The notes beneath the pieces are model-generated. The model worked only from the letters and a program-made list of their open reading frames with translations, did no database searches and was not told the DNA's origin. Made by a program: the position numbers and the translations under genes. From contig JAFEBT010000004.1 of assembly GCA_018242545.1 (NCBI GenBank), positions 1-54,793 of the forward strand: a stretch of DNA of 54,793 nt, in the 5' to 3' direction. This stretch comes from Pseudomonadota bacterium (GTDB lineage Bacteria; Pseudomonadota; Alphaproteobacteria; 16-39-46). Position 1 is the stretch's first letter. Each line of letters starts with the position of its first letter. Positions 24,768 to 34,491 of the stretch are shown one piece after another.

Positions 24768-26324
24768 ATGTCTCTTATTAAATCATTCACGACTGTTGGT
24801 TTTTTTACAATCTTAAGCCGCATTTTTGGGTTTTTAAGAGATTTTCTTATGGCCATGTATATTGGCGCTGGGCCCGTTACAGATGCCCTTGTTGTTTCGA
24901 TTAAAATTCCAAGTACACTCCGAAGACTCTTCGCAGAAGGAGCCTTCAATGCAGCTTTTGTTCCTCTTTTTGCTGGCACCCTATCTGCCGAAGGAAAGAA
25001 AGAAGCACAAACCTATGCTGAAGAAGTGATGTCTTTTTTGGTGACTGTCATTATTGGCGTCATTCTTATTTTTGAACTTTTTGCACCTTTTTTCATGTCC
25101 TTTTTAACGCCTGGATTTAAAGCAACCCCTGAGCGTTTTGAGCTGGCATTAGCCTTCACACGAATCACATTCCCCTATCTTCTTTTGATTTCTCTAACCG
25201 CTCTTTATAGTGGCATTTTAAATTCTTTAGATCGTTTTGTTGCAGCCGCCATTTCTCCTGCCATTGGAAACATTTTTATATGCGGTATTATGATTATTGC
25301 GGGTGCTTCCGTTAATATCGGAGAGATCGTCGCAGTTGCCGTTCTTCTTTCAGGTCTTGTGCAACTTCTCTGCGTCCTTTTTCCAACCCATCAACAGAAT
25401 ATTAAATTGAGGCTGATCAGACCCGGCTTAACCCCTCGAACCAAAAAGTTTCTTATTCGCATGATTCCTGGAGCAATTGGGTCAGGAGTTGTTCAAATAA
25501 ACCTTTTCATTGGAACAACGATTGCCTCATTTCTTCCTATAGGGGGTGTTTCCTATCTTTATTATGCTGATCGTCTCAATCAGCTTCCCTTAAGTGTTAT
25601 AGGAACAGCCATTAGCACAGCTCTTCTCCCCTTAATGTCCCGTCAACTTCGCCGTGGGGATACACAAGCAGCCCTCCATAATCAAAATCGATCGCTTGAA
25701 TTTGGACTTCTTTTAGCGCTTCCTGCAACCATCGCTCTTTTGATTGCTGCTGAACCTTTTGTGATTGTTCTTTTTGAGCGGGGAAAATTTACGGCAGAAA
25801 TTGCGCACCAGACGGCTCTTACACTTATGGGTTATGCCTGTGGGTTGCCGGCTTATATTTTAATTAAAATATTTGCAACCAGCTTTTTTTCACGAGAAGA
25901 TACCAAAACGCCTGTTATTATTGCAGCCATCGCTGTTGTTGTTGATATTGCCCTGAGCCTCCTTCTCTTTATTCCTTTAAAACATGTCGGCATTGCCCTT
26001 GCGACCGCAGGGGCTTCCTGGGTAAATGCCATCCTTTTAGCCTTTATGCTTCGGAAACGCGATCTTCTCAATTTCGATGCACGCTTAAAACGCTTTATTC
26101 CTAAGGTTTTGGCGTCTTCCTTTATGATGGCTCTTGTGCTTTATATCGTTATTGAAAACACGCATGATTTCATTCTTGGAAACAATTGGGAAAGAATTGC
26201 GGGACTTATTCTCATTGTAGGAAGTGGGCTCATTGTTTTCTTTGTGGGTGTCTTTTTAACAAAAGCTGTGAATTTTAAGGACTTTGATAAAAACCCTCCA
26301 AGCCATGACGTCCCTTTGCCTTAA
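24768..26324 (+). CDS. murJ: Lipid II flippase MurJ
   Basis: Moves the peptidoglycan precursor lipid II across the inner membrane (MOP/MVF superfamily). The N-terminus shows ILSRIFGFLRDFLMAMYIGAG and FAEGAFNAAFVPLFAG, both typical of MurJ. About 14 membrane helices can be traced along 518 aa, and the A-G-x2-RFD-like segment YADRLNQLPLSVIGTA is present. AAAGGA precedes the ATG. It sits divergently next to glmU-glmS, so precursor synthesis and export are neighbours. Confidence 0.97.
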   Translation: MSLIKSFTTVGFFTILSRIFGFLRDFLMAMYIGAGPVTDALVVSIKIPSTLRRLFAEGAFNAAFVPLFAGTLSAEGKKEAQTYAEEVMSFLVTVIIGVILIFELFAPFFMSFLTPGFKATPERFELALAFTRITFPYLLLISLTALYSGILNSLDRFVAAAISPAIGNIFICGIMIIAGASVNIGEIVAVAVLLSGLVQLLCVLFPTHQQNIKLRLIRPGLTPRTKKFLIRMIPGAIGSGVVQINLFIGTTIASFLPIGGVSYLYYADRLNQLPLSVIGTAISTALLPLMSRQLRRGDTQAALHNQNRSLEFGLLLALPATIALLIAAEPFVIVLFERGKFTAEIAHQTALTLMGYACGLPAYILIKIFATSFFSREDTKTPVIIAAIAVVVDIALSLLLFIPLKHVGIALATAGASWVNAILLAFMLRKRDLLNFDARLKRFIPKVLASSFMMALVLYIVIENTHDFILGNNWERIAGLILIVGSGLIVFFVGVFLTKAVNFKDFDKNPPSHDVPLP

Positions 26325-26523
26325 GTAAAAAGAGGAAATATTTTAAAATCTCTTATTTTTTAGACATTTTAATTTTTATTTTCTTATTTCTCTTAACAAA
26401 AATTTAAGAGGGGGGCTTTTGTCTCTTAAGAGTCCTTTCTTAAAAAAACTTTATACGCCGTTAAGATTTCATAAAATCCTTAAAAAAATCTTTAAGAAAC
26501 TTAAGCCCACCTTCATTTATCTT

Positions 26524-26859
26524 TTATAAAGCAGTTAAACCCTTCGCACATAAGCTTTCCGTGGGCATTTCTCGCCGAACTCTTTCTATGAATTGCGGAA
26601 GCTTATCCATTGACATTTTGAACTGATTTTCTTTTTCTGTTGGAACACCTCCATATCGAATGCAAAGATCCTGTATTTTTTTACTTGGACTCTCAATTTG
26701 GACAACAGGCCATGGTTTCGTACTACTCCAATAAGCTAAATCACGTGCAGTTCCAATTATAGTTGCAGAACGCGTCTTAATAAGTGGTGTATACGAGTTA
26801 CCAGCCGTCCTTATTGCACTTATTCCTTCTAAGGAAATTAATGAAATTCCACCTAACAA
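26524..26859 (-). CDS. Small putative exported protein with an unclear start
   Basis: 111 aa if started at the TTG at 26859. The preceding codons, open back to a TAA, read as basic residues then hydrophobic (RRKRHFKKTCRSILFFS), which looks like the front of a signal peptide. AAGGAG lies there, but that stretch contains no ATG, GTG or TTG in frame. Either translation begins at TTG 26859 with a shortened hydrophobic N-terminus, or at a rare codon, or the start was lost by mutation. The rest (YWSSTKPWPVVQIESPSKKI, VPTEKENQFKMSMDKLPQF) matches no family I know. It lies downstream of recF on the same strand. Confidence 0.45.
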   Translation of the reverse strand: MLGGISLISLEGISAIRTAGNSYTPLIKTRSATIIGTARDLAYWSSTKPWPVVQIESPSKKIQDLCIRYGGVPTEKENQFKMSMDKLPQFIERVRREMPTESLCAKGLTAL

Positions 26860-27032
26860 TGAAAAAAAGAGGATGGATCGACAAGTTTTTTTAAAATGCC
26901 TTTTTCTTCTCCTTATTTTTATTTATTGTATGTTTAGCGTATCAGTTTTGTGTCGATTTACCAAATTTAATACAATTTTTACCCCATAAGCTCTTGAAAG
27001 TTCATAATAATAAATTCTTTAAAGTTTCTTTT

Positions 27033-28178
27033 TCATTTCTCCATCACGTCTCCTGACTGAACTTCAAAAAATTGAGCCTTTCCTTGAGCTGCTTCAAAAG
27101 CAGACCTGTCTGTTCCTGTAAAAAATGTCTGGACATTAAGACTGTCGAGTTCTTCAAATAATGCCTCTCGTCGAATCGTATCCAAATGGACCATTCCTTC
27201 ATCTAAGAGCAAAAGGGGCGTCTCTTTGCGCCGAAGAGCATGAATTCTCAAATGCGCTAAAATCAAAGAAATTAAAAGAACCTTTTGTTCTCCCGTTGAA
27301 CAGAGAGAAATAGAAATATTTTTTTGAACATGCGTGATGTCAAGATCGCTTAAATGAGGACCTAAAGAAGCACCCCCAGAAATCCTATCGTAAGCACGCG
27401 CATCTTTGAGCCTTTGTTTAAAAACCTCTTCTACTTCAAGAGCAGATGAACATTTAAGAAGTTTTTCGATCTCTCCTTTCAAGATAAGAAAAGCTGTTGG
27501 AAAAGATTCCCGATGAGAGTTCATACTTGACATCAAAAGCTCAATCATTTCTTGACGAGACGCTGTCAAAGCAACGCCTTCAAGAGCCATCTTTTCTTCA
27601 AGAGCTCCGAGCCAAAGAGGATCATTTCTGTTTTCTTTTAAAAGGCGAGATCTTTCGCGTAAGGCATATTCATATCGATACAAACGCTTAGAATGTTCTG
27701 GATCAATGCTGGAGATAAATTTATCAAGAAGTTTTCTTCTTTGGGAAGGCCCTTCGCTTAAAAGACGATCCATTGCTGGCGTCATCCAAAGCACACTTAA
27801 GATTTTTTCAAGTTGATTTTGAGAGTTTAAATCAACGCCATCCACACGAATAAGACGTTTTTCAGTTTCTCCTTCTTTTATAGGGACAGCAAGACCTGTT
27901 CCAATTTGACAATTTCCACGCGGGAGCGTTAAACAAGCTGAAATAACCCATCCTAATGAAGACTCCGCGCTTTGAGAAGGGATTTTTAACAGATCCAACA
28001 ACTTTGCTTGCCGAAGGCCTCGTCCAGGATTTAAAAATGAAATGGCCTCTAAAATATTTGTTTTACCGGCACCATTAGGACCTGTAAAAATGATAATTCT
28101 TTCTTCAAAAAGGAGTTTTAAAGAAGAATAGCATCTAAATTGCGTAAGCGTTAAATTTTTAAGCCGAATAGGAAACAA
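27033..28178 (-). CDS. recF: DNA replication and repair protein RecF
   Basis: SMC-like ATPase that helps load RecA at single-strand gaps. Walker A is GPNGAGKT (residues 33-40) after LTQFRCYSSLKLLF. The signature region has STGEQKVLLISLILAHL and Walker B is PLLLLDEGMVHLD, with Glu instead of the commoner second Asp and GMVHLD where VFSELD is usual. At 381 aa the length is normal. In many bacteria recF lies next to dnaN/gyrB, but here it does not. It is divergent from ihfB. Confidence 0.95.
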   Translation of the reverse strand: MFPIRLKNLTLTQFRCYSSLKLLFEERIIIFTGPNGAGKTNILEAISFLNPGRGLRQAKLLDLLKIPSQSAESSLGWVISACLTLPRGNCQIGTGLAVPIKEGETEKRLIRVDGVDLNSQNQLEKILSVLWMTPAMDRLLSEGPSQRRKLLDKFISSIDPEHSKRLYRYEYALRERSRLLKENRNDPLWLGALEEKMALEGVALTASRQEMIELLMSSMNSHRESFPTAFLILKGEIEKLLKCSSALEVEEVFKQRLKDARAYDRISGGASLGPHLSDLDITHVQKNISISLCSTGEQKVLLISLILAHLRIHALRRKETPLLLLDEGMVHLDTIRREALFEELDSLNVQTFFTGTDRSAFEAAQGKAQFFEVQSGDVMEK

Positions 28179-28227
28179 TTTTAAAACCTTTTAATACTAG
28201 AAAATACCTATTTTTGCACTTATTCTC

Positions 28228-28255
28228 TTGACGAATACATCAAATCTTGTATCCT
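28228..28255 (+). promoter_or_regulatory. Predicted sigma-70 promoter of the IHF-beta gene
   Basis: TTGACG (28228-28233), a 16-bp spacer and TATCCT (28250-28255) lie about 72 bp before the IHF start codon, in the short gap divergent to recF. The -35 is near consensus and the -10 moderate. Confidence 0.55.
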
Positions 28256-28326
28256 AGAAAAAGAGATATGTTTTATTATGTGTGTCACAAAAAAAGCAAA
28301 ACATAAACCATAAAAAGGATGTTCAT

Positions 28327-28614
28327 ATGACACGTTCGGAACTCATACACAAGTTAGCTTTACGGTTTTCAGATATATCTGAAGAACATATGGAGCGTAT
28401 AGTTGCGCTCATTTTTGATGAAATTTCATCTTCTCTTGCAAAAAAGAACCGAGCAGAATTCCGGAATTTCGGAGCTTTTTCTGTGCGTCATCGTAAAGGA
28501 CGCCTTGGGCGGAATCCACGTACTGGGGCACCCGTAAAAGTTGAAGAAAAGGATATTCCTTTTTTCAAATGTGGACGTTCTCTTTTATCGAGCCTTAATC
28601 AGTGGAAAAGTTAG
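28327..28614 (+). CDS. ihfB: Integration host factor beta subunit (HU/IHF family)
   Basis: DNA-bending nucleoid protein. The 95-aa product begins MTRSELIHKLALRF and contains the family signature around EFRNFGAFSVRHRKGRLGRNPRTG, with the intercalating Pro in RNPRTGAPV; the closing FFKCGRSLL is typical of IHF-beta. The start is set at the ATG preceded by AAAGGA, since the longer frame from 28282 (TTG) adds a basic tail unlike the family. A strong terminator follows and a promoter is visible upstream, so it is probably a single-gene transcript. Confidence 0.92.
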   Translation: MTRSELIHKLALRFSDISEEHMERIVALIFDEISSSLAKKNRAEFRNFGAFSVRHRKGRLGRNPRTGAPVKVEEKDIPFFKCGRSLLSSLNQWKS

Positions 28615-28666
28615 ATCTTTCAGGGAGCTTATAAGATAGGCAGGTTTTTCTCTTTAAATAAAATCT

Positions 28667-28692
28667 AAAAACCGCTTTGTAAGCGGTTTTTT
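28667..28692 (+). terminator. Rho-independent terminator of ihfB
   Basis: Stem AAAAACCGCTT/AAGCGGTTTTT (28667-28677, 28681-28691) with a TGT loop and T-run, 52 bp after the ihfB stop. It separates ihfB from lapA. Confidence 0.9.
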
Positions 28693-28767
28693 GTCTTAAA
28701 ATTTTTCTATTGCAAAAAGAACATTAATTTGTAAAGCTTTCTTTAGTTTTTTTATAAGGAAGATCGC

Positions 28768-28983
28768 ATGTCGAAAATTTTGTCTCTTATCATTATGATT
28801 CTCGTTGTTATTTTTTCAGTGTCCAATAAAACACCAACGCTTGTAAGCTTATGGCCACTGCCCTATGATCTTGAATCTCCTTTAGTCTTTATTATTCTTA
28901 TTGTTTTTTTCTTAGGATTTTCGATTGGATGCTTTACAAATTGGGTAACCCATTTTTTTCAAAAGAAAGATTCAAACGATTAA
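28768..28983 (+). CDS. lapA: LapA-family (DUF1049) small membrane protein
   Basis: 71-aa inner-membrane protein with two hydrophobic helices (about residues 4-20 and 38-60) and a charged C-terminus, matching the LapA/DUF1049 family, which in E. coli works with LapB in LPS assembly control. The pattern FSVSNKTPTLVSLWPLPYDLESPLVFIIL is family-like. GGAAG precedes the ATG. It follows ihfB, as in many proteobacteria, but no lapB follows; the next gene is on the other strand. Its role here is inferred from the family. Confidence 0.8.
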   Translation: MSKILSLIIMILVVIFSVSNKTPTLVSLWPLPYDLESPLVFIILIVFFLGFSIGCFTNWVTHFFQKKDSND

Positions 28984-28986
28984 CTT

Positions 28987-29979
28987 TTAAAGATCTGAAG
29001 CTTTATAATAATCCTGATACCATGCTACAAGTTTTTTAATACCCTCTTCAAGGGACGTAACAGGATCAAATCCAAAATCCTCTTGCGATTCTTTAATGTC
29101 AGCACAGGTCTCTTTCACATCCGCTGGATGCATTGGAAGGAATTCAATTTGAGCTTTTTTCCCAATATTTTCTTCAATTAAAGAAATAAAACGCATTAAA
29201 GATTCTTTTGAAGAGTTGCCAAGGTTATAAACTTTGTGAAGAGGGTTTCCTTCAGAATCATAAGAGGGCTTTTCAAGAACTTTAAGAATGCCTGAAACAA
29301 TATCATTCACATATGTATAATCTCTGGCCATTTTTCCATCATTAAAAACAGGAATCGGCTCCCCCTTTATAATTTTGCGTAAAAAGATGAAAGCAGACAT
29401 ATCTGGACGCCCCCAAGGGCCATAAACCGTAAAAAATCTTAATCCTGTTGCTGGAACTTTAAAAAGGTAACGATACACACCCGATAAAAGCTCATCCATT
29501 TTCTTTGTTGCAGCATAAACAGAAATCGGTGAATCCGTTGGATCTTTAATGGAAAAAGGGAGTTTTTCGTTCAAACCATAAACAGAAGAAGTTGATGCAT
29601 AGACAAAATGTTGAAAATCTTCCTCAAAACGCGCTTGCTCTAAGAGAATTAAATGCCCCATAACATTTGTTTCTATATAGGTAAAAGGATCTTCCAAAGA
29701 ATACCTAACACCTGCTTGCGCCGCCAAATGAACAACTTTCTTAGGATGATATTGCTTCCATAAATTTTCAACTTCTAATTTCTTTGAAATATCAACTTTA
29801 TGAAAAATGAACTGAGGAAACTCTTTTAAAATTTTAAGACGGTCCTCTTTTAACTTAACATCATAATAAGGGGATAAATTATCAAAAGCGAGAACCTTTT
29901 CACCTTTTTCAAGGAGGGTCTTTGCCACATGAAACCCAATAAACCCAGCAGCTCCTGTGACAAGAATTGGAAATGACAT
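28987..29979 (-). CDS. NAD-dependent sugar-nucleotide epimerase, UDP-glucuronate 4-epimerase-like
   Basis: Extended short-chain dehydrogenase/reductase. The Rossmann motif TGAAGFIG is at residues 8-15, and the catalytic Y-x3-K is Tyr155-Lys159 (YAATK) with the Ser in STSSVYG. The segments DNLSPYYDVKLKEDRL and AGVRYSLEDPFTYIETN are typical of the UDP-glucuronate 4-epimerase group that supplies UDP-galacturonate for capsule or LPS; substrate choice is inferred. At 330 aa it is full length. It lies downstream of nrdJ, about 125 bp away, with no other polysaccharide genes near. Confidence 0.9.
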   Translation of the reverse strand: MSFPILVTGAAGFIGFHVAKTLLEKGEKVLAFDNLSPYYDVKLKEDRLKILKEFPQFIFHKVDISKKLEVENLWKQYHPKKVVHLAAQAGVRYSLEDPFTYIETNVMGHLILLEQARFEEDFQHFVYASTSSVYGLNEKLPFSIKDPTDSPISVYAATKKMDELLSGVYRYLFKVPATGLRFFTVYGPWGRPDMSAFIFLRKIIKGEPIPVFNDGKMARDYTYVNDIVSGILKVLEKPSYDSEGNPLHKVYNLGNSSKESLMRFISLIEENIGKKAQIEFLPMHPADVKETCADIKESQEDFGFDPVTSLEEGIKKLVAWYQDYYKASDL

Positions 29980-30103
29980 TTAAAATCCTTACCTTAAATA
30001 ATTAAACCGTTCACGTCGTGATAAGCGCCTTAAGATAGATGCTTTACTACATGACGAAGGGGGATCTGGTCAAGACCCAGGAAATCATTTTCTCCTTCTT
30101 TTC

Positions 30104-33100
30104 TTAAGAACACCCTGTTGTGGATCCACATGTTTCACATTTTAAACATGTTCCATTTCGAACCAATGTAAAATTTCCACATTCACGACACGAGTCTCCT
30201 TCAAATCCCTTAAGACGTGCTTCTTGAATACGATTTATACGCGTTGATTCCACAGGAGATTTAAGGCTTTCTGAAACTTTGAAAGAATCTTCTTCTTTTT
30301 CACTTTCTTTGACAGCGTCTTCTTTGATACGGATTTGAGAAACTGTTTTATTTTGAATCACATAAAGATTCCGTCTCATGTATCCTGTACTTGCATGTTG
30401 TACCGATTGATCAAAAGCTCCTAAATTCTCAGATTTTATAATCCCTTCTCGTGTGCTTCCTTGACCCAAACTATCTGGAAGGATATCTGCAGGCTCTGCA
30501 TGAGCGAGATCCGTCCGGCCCAAATAAGAAACTGCAAGTTCCCTAAAGATATAATCCAAAATAGACGTTGCCATTTTAATGGTATCATTTCCTGTCACAA
30601 TACCAGAAGGTTCAAAACGCGTAAAAACAAAAGCATCTACAAATTCTTCTAAAGGAACCCCATATTGAAGTCCAACGGAAATTGCCATGGCAAACCCATG
30701 CATCAAGCTCCGAAAGGCTGCTCCTTCTTTATGCATATCTATGAAAATTTCTCCAAGCTTTCCGTCTTCATATTCTCCTGTTCTGAGATAAACTTTATGC
30801 CCTCCGATTGTTGCTTTTTGAGTATATCCTTTACGCCGAGGGGGAAGTTTTTGACGTTCCACATGCCGAATAATTTTTTCGACAATACGTTCTGCCATCA
30901 ATGTTGTTTTTTCAGTCTGTGAAGCGGATAAAATCTTTTGTGCTTTTTCATCTTCATTCTCATCTATAAGATCAAATCCCAAATCTTGCGAAGAAGAAGA
31001 TAAAGCTTGAGAAAGTTTTGATCCATCTCGATAAAGAGCATTGGATTTAAGGCCAAGCCTCCAAGATAGCATGTAAGCTTCGTCACAAGCGTTTATATCA
31101 GCAGAATGGTGCATATTGATGGTCTTAGAAATCGCTCCAGATAAAAACGGTTGCACGGCCGCCATCATATGAATATGACTTTCAAGAGATAAATAACGAA
31201 CACCAAGACGTCCACAAGGATTTGCACAATCAAAAACAGCTAAATGCTCTTCTTTTAAAAATGGAGATCCTTCAAGGGTCATAGCGCCACAGCAATAAAG
31301 ATTTGCTTCTTCAATTTCAAGGGGTGTAAATCCAAGAGCTGAGAGAATTTCAAAGGACGGGTTTGCAAGATCTTCTTCAGAAAATTTCAACGTATTTAAA
31401 CAAAATTCTTTTCCTAAAATCCAAGCATTAAAAACAAATTTAATATCAAAGGTACTTTTTAAAGCATTTTCAAGCTTTTGAAGAACGTCATCCGTAAAAC
31501 CTTTGTCTTTTAACGTGTCTGTATTAATATAAGGGGCATTTTTAAATGTCGCATGCCCAACAGCATATTTAATAATTGCATCAATCTGAGAATCTTCATA
31601 TTTAAGATGTTTTAAAGCTTCTGGAACTGTTTGATTAATAATTTTAAAATACCCACCTCCGGCAAGTTTTTTAAACTTAACAAGTGCAAAATCAGGCTCA
31701 ATCCCTGTTGTATCACAATCCATGACAAGTCCGATCGTTCCTGTCGGAGCAATAAGCGTTGTTTGTGCATTTCGGTACCCATGTTTCTCCCCCAAGGAAA
31801 GTGCTTCATCCCAAACCTTTTGAGCCGTGGTAATGAGTGAAGGAAGAGGACAATGAGATTTCTCTAAAGGAACAGGGTTTATATTTAAATTTTCGTATCC
31901 AGATGTTTTTCCATAAGCAGCTCTGCGATGATTGCGCATGACGCGAAGCATATCTTCGCGATTTTCTTCAAATTTTTCAAAGGCTCCAAGCTCTGAAGCT
32001 ATTTCAGCAGAAGTCGCATAACTAACACCTGTCATAATCGCCGCCAAAGCACCTGCAATTGAGCGTGCTTGAGGACTATCATAAGGAATTCCTGCTGACA
32101 TTAAAAGGGCGCCAATATTCGCATATCCTAAACCAAGCGTTCTAAAATCATAGGAAAGCTCAGCAATCTCTCGAGATGGAAACTGCGCCATTGACACTGA
32201 AATTTCAAGAACCAATGTCCAAAGCCGCACAGCATACATATATCCTTCTATATCAAAATCAAAAGTATCTGCATGCCGGCGAAATGTCATGAGATTGAGA
32301 GACGTTAAATTACAAGCTGTATCGTCTAAAAACATATATTCAGAACAAGGATTTGAAGATCGAATTTTGCCATTTTTAGGACAGGTATGCCACGCATTAA
32401 TCGTCGTATCAAATTGTACGCCTGGATCTGCGGAAGCCCAAGCCGCGTAGCAAACCTGATCCCAGAGGTGACGCGCCGAAAGCGTTTTAAAAGGTTTTCC
32501 ATCTGTTCTTCGAATAAGATTCCATTCTCCATTTTCACAAACAGCTTTTAAGAAATCGTCTGTCACACGAATAGAATTATTTGAGTTTTGTCCAGACACC
32601 GTTGCATAAGCTTCTGAGTTCCAATCAACATCATAGATATCAAAATTAATATGTAAGATCCCTTGACGCGCAAGCTGCAGGGCACGATGAATGTAATTAT
32701 CCGGAACAGCATGATACCGCGCTTCTTTAATAACATTCCTTAAATTAAGATTAACATGCGGATCAAAAGCTTTATCCCCTTCCCCTTTTTCTTGCCCGTC
32801 TTGAATCACTTTAAAAATTTGATTTAAATATTTATGGGCAATTTTTGATCCAGTCACTAAAGAAACAACTTTTTGTTCTTCTTTAACTTTCCAATTAATA
32901 AAATCTTCAATATCTGGGTGATCCATATCCACGACAACCATCTTTGCAGCACGCCGGGTCGTCCCTCCTGATTTGATTGCTCCCGCAGCACGATCTCCAA
33001 TTTTTAAGAAACTCATAAGCCCTGAAGATTTTCCACCCCCCGAAAGAAATTCTCCTTGTCCACGAATATTCGAAAAGTTACTTCCTGTTCCAGAACCATA

Positions 33101-33778
33101 TTTAAAAAGACGCGCTTCGCGCACCCAAAGATCCATAATTCCGCCTTCATTAACCAAATCATCTTTTATACTTTGGATAAAACAGGCATGTGGTTGAGGC
33201 CTTTCATAAGAAGATGTTGAAGAGCGGAGTTCTTTTGTTTTTGGATCAACATAATAATGACCTTGAGACTCTCCATTAATCCCATAGGCCCAATAGAGTC
33301 CTGTATTAAACCATTGTGGAGAATTAGGAGCTGCCATCTGATGGCACAGCATATAACGAATTTCATCATAAAAAATAAGAGCATCTTCTTCACTTTTAAA
33401 GTACCCTTCTTTCCACCCCCAATATGTCCATGTTCCAGCCAATCGATCAAAAACTTGTGTCGCTTTGGTTTCACTTCCATAACGTTCTTTTTCAGGCATG
33501 GTTGAAAGAATTTTTTGATCTGCTTCAGATCGATAGAGCCATGCAGGAACATCTTTTTCAGGAACAGGCTTTAAAGCAGAAGGAACGCCCGCTTTTCGAA
33601 AATATTTTTGAGCAATAATATCTGCCGCAACTTGTGACCAAAAGTCGGGCACCTCAATATCAGGAAGACTAAAAACAAGAGAGCCATCAGGATTTCGAAT
33701 TTCACTTGTCGTTGTTCGAAATTTAACATCATGGTAAGGAGAACAACCAGCCGTCGTAAATTTTCGAACAATACGCAT
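30104..33778 (-). CDS. nrdJ: Adenosylcobalamin-dependent (class II) ribonucleoside-diphosphate reductase
   Basis: Reduces ribonucleotides to deoxyribonucleotides using a radical generated from coenzyme B12, independent of oxygen. The 1224-aa protein starts [11 protein letters not shown] with GAGGGG 5 nt upstream; an ATG four codons earlier is less likely. Visible elements are [16 protein letters not shown], the active-site NPCSE with [12 protein letters not shown], and the second catalytic region around [18 protein letters not shown]. The C-terminal zinc-ribbon-like tail with [12 protein letters not shown] and a final CS probably re-reduces the active-site disulfide. It has a promoter and NrdR box upstream. 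No nrdAB genes occur in the window. B12 supply must come from elsewhere. Confidence 0.97.
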   Translation of the reverse strand: MRIVRKFTTAGCSPYHDVKFRTTTSEIRNPDGSLVFSLPDIEVPDFWSQVAADIIAQKYFRKAGVPSALKPVPEKDVPAWLYRSEADQKILSTMPEKERYGSETKATQVFDRLAGTWTYWGWKEGYFKSEEDALIFYDEIRYMLCHQMAAPNSPQWFNTGLYWAYGINGESQGHYYVDPKTKELRSSTSSYERPQPHACFIQSIKDDLVNEGGIMDLWVREARLFKYGSGTGSNFSNIRGQGEFLSGGGKSSGLMSFLKIGDRAAGAIKSGGTTRRAAKMVVVDMDHPDIEDFINWKVKEEQKVVSLVTGSKIAHKYLNQIFKVIQDGQEKGEGDKAFDPHVNLNLRNVIKEARYHAVPDNYIHRALQLARQGILHINFDIYDVDWNSEAYATVSGQNSNNSIRVTDDFLKAVCENGEWNLIRRTDGKPFKTLSARHLWDQVCYAAWASADPGVQFDTTINAWHTCPKNGKIRSSNPCSEYMFLDDTACNLTSLNLMTFRRHADTFDFDIEGYMYAVRLWTLVLEISVSMAQFPSREIAELSYDFRTLGLGYANIGALLMSAGIPYDSPQARSIAGALAAIMTGVSYATSAEIASELGAFEKFEENREDMLRVMRNHRRAAYGKTSGYENLNINPVPLEKSHCPLPSLITTAQKVWDEALSLGEKHGYRNAQTTLIAPTGTIGLVMDCDTTGIEPDFALVKFKKLAGGGYFKIINQTVPEALKHLKYEDSQIDAIIKYAVGHATFKNAPYINTDTLKDKGFTDDVLQKLENALKSTFDIKFVFNAWILGKEFCLNTLKFSEEDLANPSFEILSALGFTPLEIEEANLYCCGAMTLEGSPFLKEEHLAVFDCANPCGRLGVRYLSLESHIHMMAAVQPFLSGAISKTINMHHSADINACDEAYMLSWRLGLKSNALYRDGSKLSQALSSSSQDLGFDLIDENEDEKAQKILSASQTEKTTLMAERIVEKIIRHVERQKLPPRRKGYTQKATIGGHKVYLRTGEYEDGKLGEIFIDMHKEGAAFRSLMHGFAMAISVGLQYGVPLEEFVDAFVFTRFEPSGIVTGNDTIKMATSILDYIFRELAVSYLGRTDLAHAEPADILPDSLGQGSTREGIIKSENLGAFDQSVQHASTGYMRRNLYVIQNKTVSQIRIKEDAVKESEKEEDSFKVSESLKSPVESTRINRIQEARLKGFEGDSCRECGNFTLVRNGTCLKCETCGSTTGCS

Positions 33779-33814
33779 AACACCCCTCAAGATATTGATA
33801 TTTCACACACAAAA

Positions 33815-33830
33815 AAACTATATATAGTCT
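33815..33830. promoter_or_regulatory. NrdR box upstream of nrdJ
   Basis: The palindrome CTATATATAG (33818-33827) fits the core of the known NrdR-box consensus acaCwAtATaTwGtgt exactly. It lies 37 bp before the nrdJ start and just downstream of the predicted -10, over the expected transcription start, as suits a repressor site. A second, partial TTATATAGAC follows; a full second box at usual spacing is not clear. Confidence 0.65.
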
Positions 33831-33860
33831 TATATAGACATAAATTAGGTATTTTGACAA
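33831..33860 (-). promoter_or_regulatory. Predicted sigma-70 promoter of nrdJ
   Basis: On the minus strand TTGTCA (plus-strand 33855-33860), an 18-bp spacer and TATATA (33831-33836) precede nrdJ. The hexamers are good and the NrdR box sits immediately downstream. Confidence 0.55.
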
Positions 33861-33873
33861 GACCTTTAGGCGC

Positions 33874-34461
33874 TTATTTTTGAACTATTTTTTGGATGAA
33901 CTCTTGCTTTTCATCCTTTTTTACTAAAAGATCAATGACTTCTTCAGGCGTATTGACAAATGAATACATATTTTTTTGGCCAACATCAGCAAATTTCTCC
34001 GCATAAATATTGTCAAGTATTTTTATGAGAGGGTCCCAATATCCATCTGTATTTAAAACGATAATCGGTTTATCAAAAAAACCAACCGCTTTATATGTCA
34101 TCACTTCAAAAAGCTCTTCTAATGTCCCAAAACCGCCAGGCAAAGCGATGAAAACATCGGAATGAATATACATGTTTCTTTTTCGCTCATGCATATCAGC
34201 AACAATCGTAAGTTGCGTAATTTCGGTATTTCCATCTTCAATAGAAAGAAGATCTTCTGGTAAAAACCCAAGAACACGGCCCTTTTTTTCCATGGCACCA
34301 TTTGAAATAGCACCCATAAGGCCAGCATTTGCGCCACCATAGACAAGCTCTATTTGTTTACTGGCAAGGAGATTTCCAAGCTTTCGTGCAACATCCATAT
34401 ATTTTTTTGCAACAAGCGGAGACCCGCCACAAAAAACGCATGCCGACCGAACATATTTCAT
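33874..34461 (-). CDS. LOG-family protein (TIGR00730), nucleotide 5'-monophosphate phosphoribohydrolase-like
   Basis: 195-aa Rossmann-like protein of the LOG family, whose characterised members cleave nucleoside 5'-monophosphates (cytokinin riboside monophosphates in plants). It has VFCGGSPLVAKKYMDVARKLG near the N-terminus, YGGANAGLMGAIS, and the diagnostic PGGFGTLEELFE. The bacterial role is not settled. It lies 30 bp downstream of aspS on the same strand and just ahead of the nrdJ promoter. Confidence 0.92.
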   Translation of the reverse strand: MKYVRSACVFCGGSPLVAKKYMDVARKLGNLLASKQIELVYGGANAGLMGAISNGAMEKKGRVLGFLPEDLLSIEDGNTEITQLTIVADMHERKRNMYIHSDVFIALPGGFGTLEELFEVMTYKAVGFFDKPIIVLNTDGYWDPLIKILDNIYAEKFADVGQKNMYSFVNTPEEVIDLLVKKDEKQEFIQKIVQK

Positions 34462-34491
34462 GATAAGAAGTCCCCAATTTTATTTTTTATT

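Noticed and set aside
26380-26450. Short dyads CTCTTAA/TTAAGAG and CTCTTAAGAG after murJ
   Set aside because: The stems are only about 7 bp, AT-rich and not followed by a clean T-run, so I do not call a terminator.
33166-33552. 128-aa minus-strand ORF inside nrdJ
   Set aside because: Alternate frame of nrdJ, whose own frame has clear family motifs throughout.
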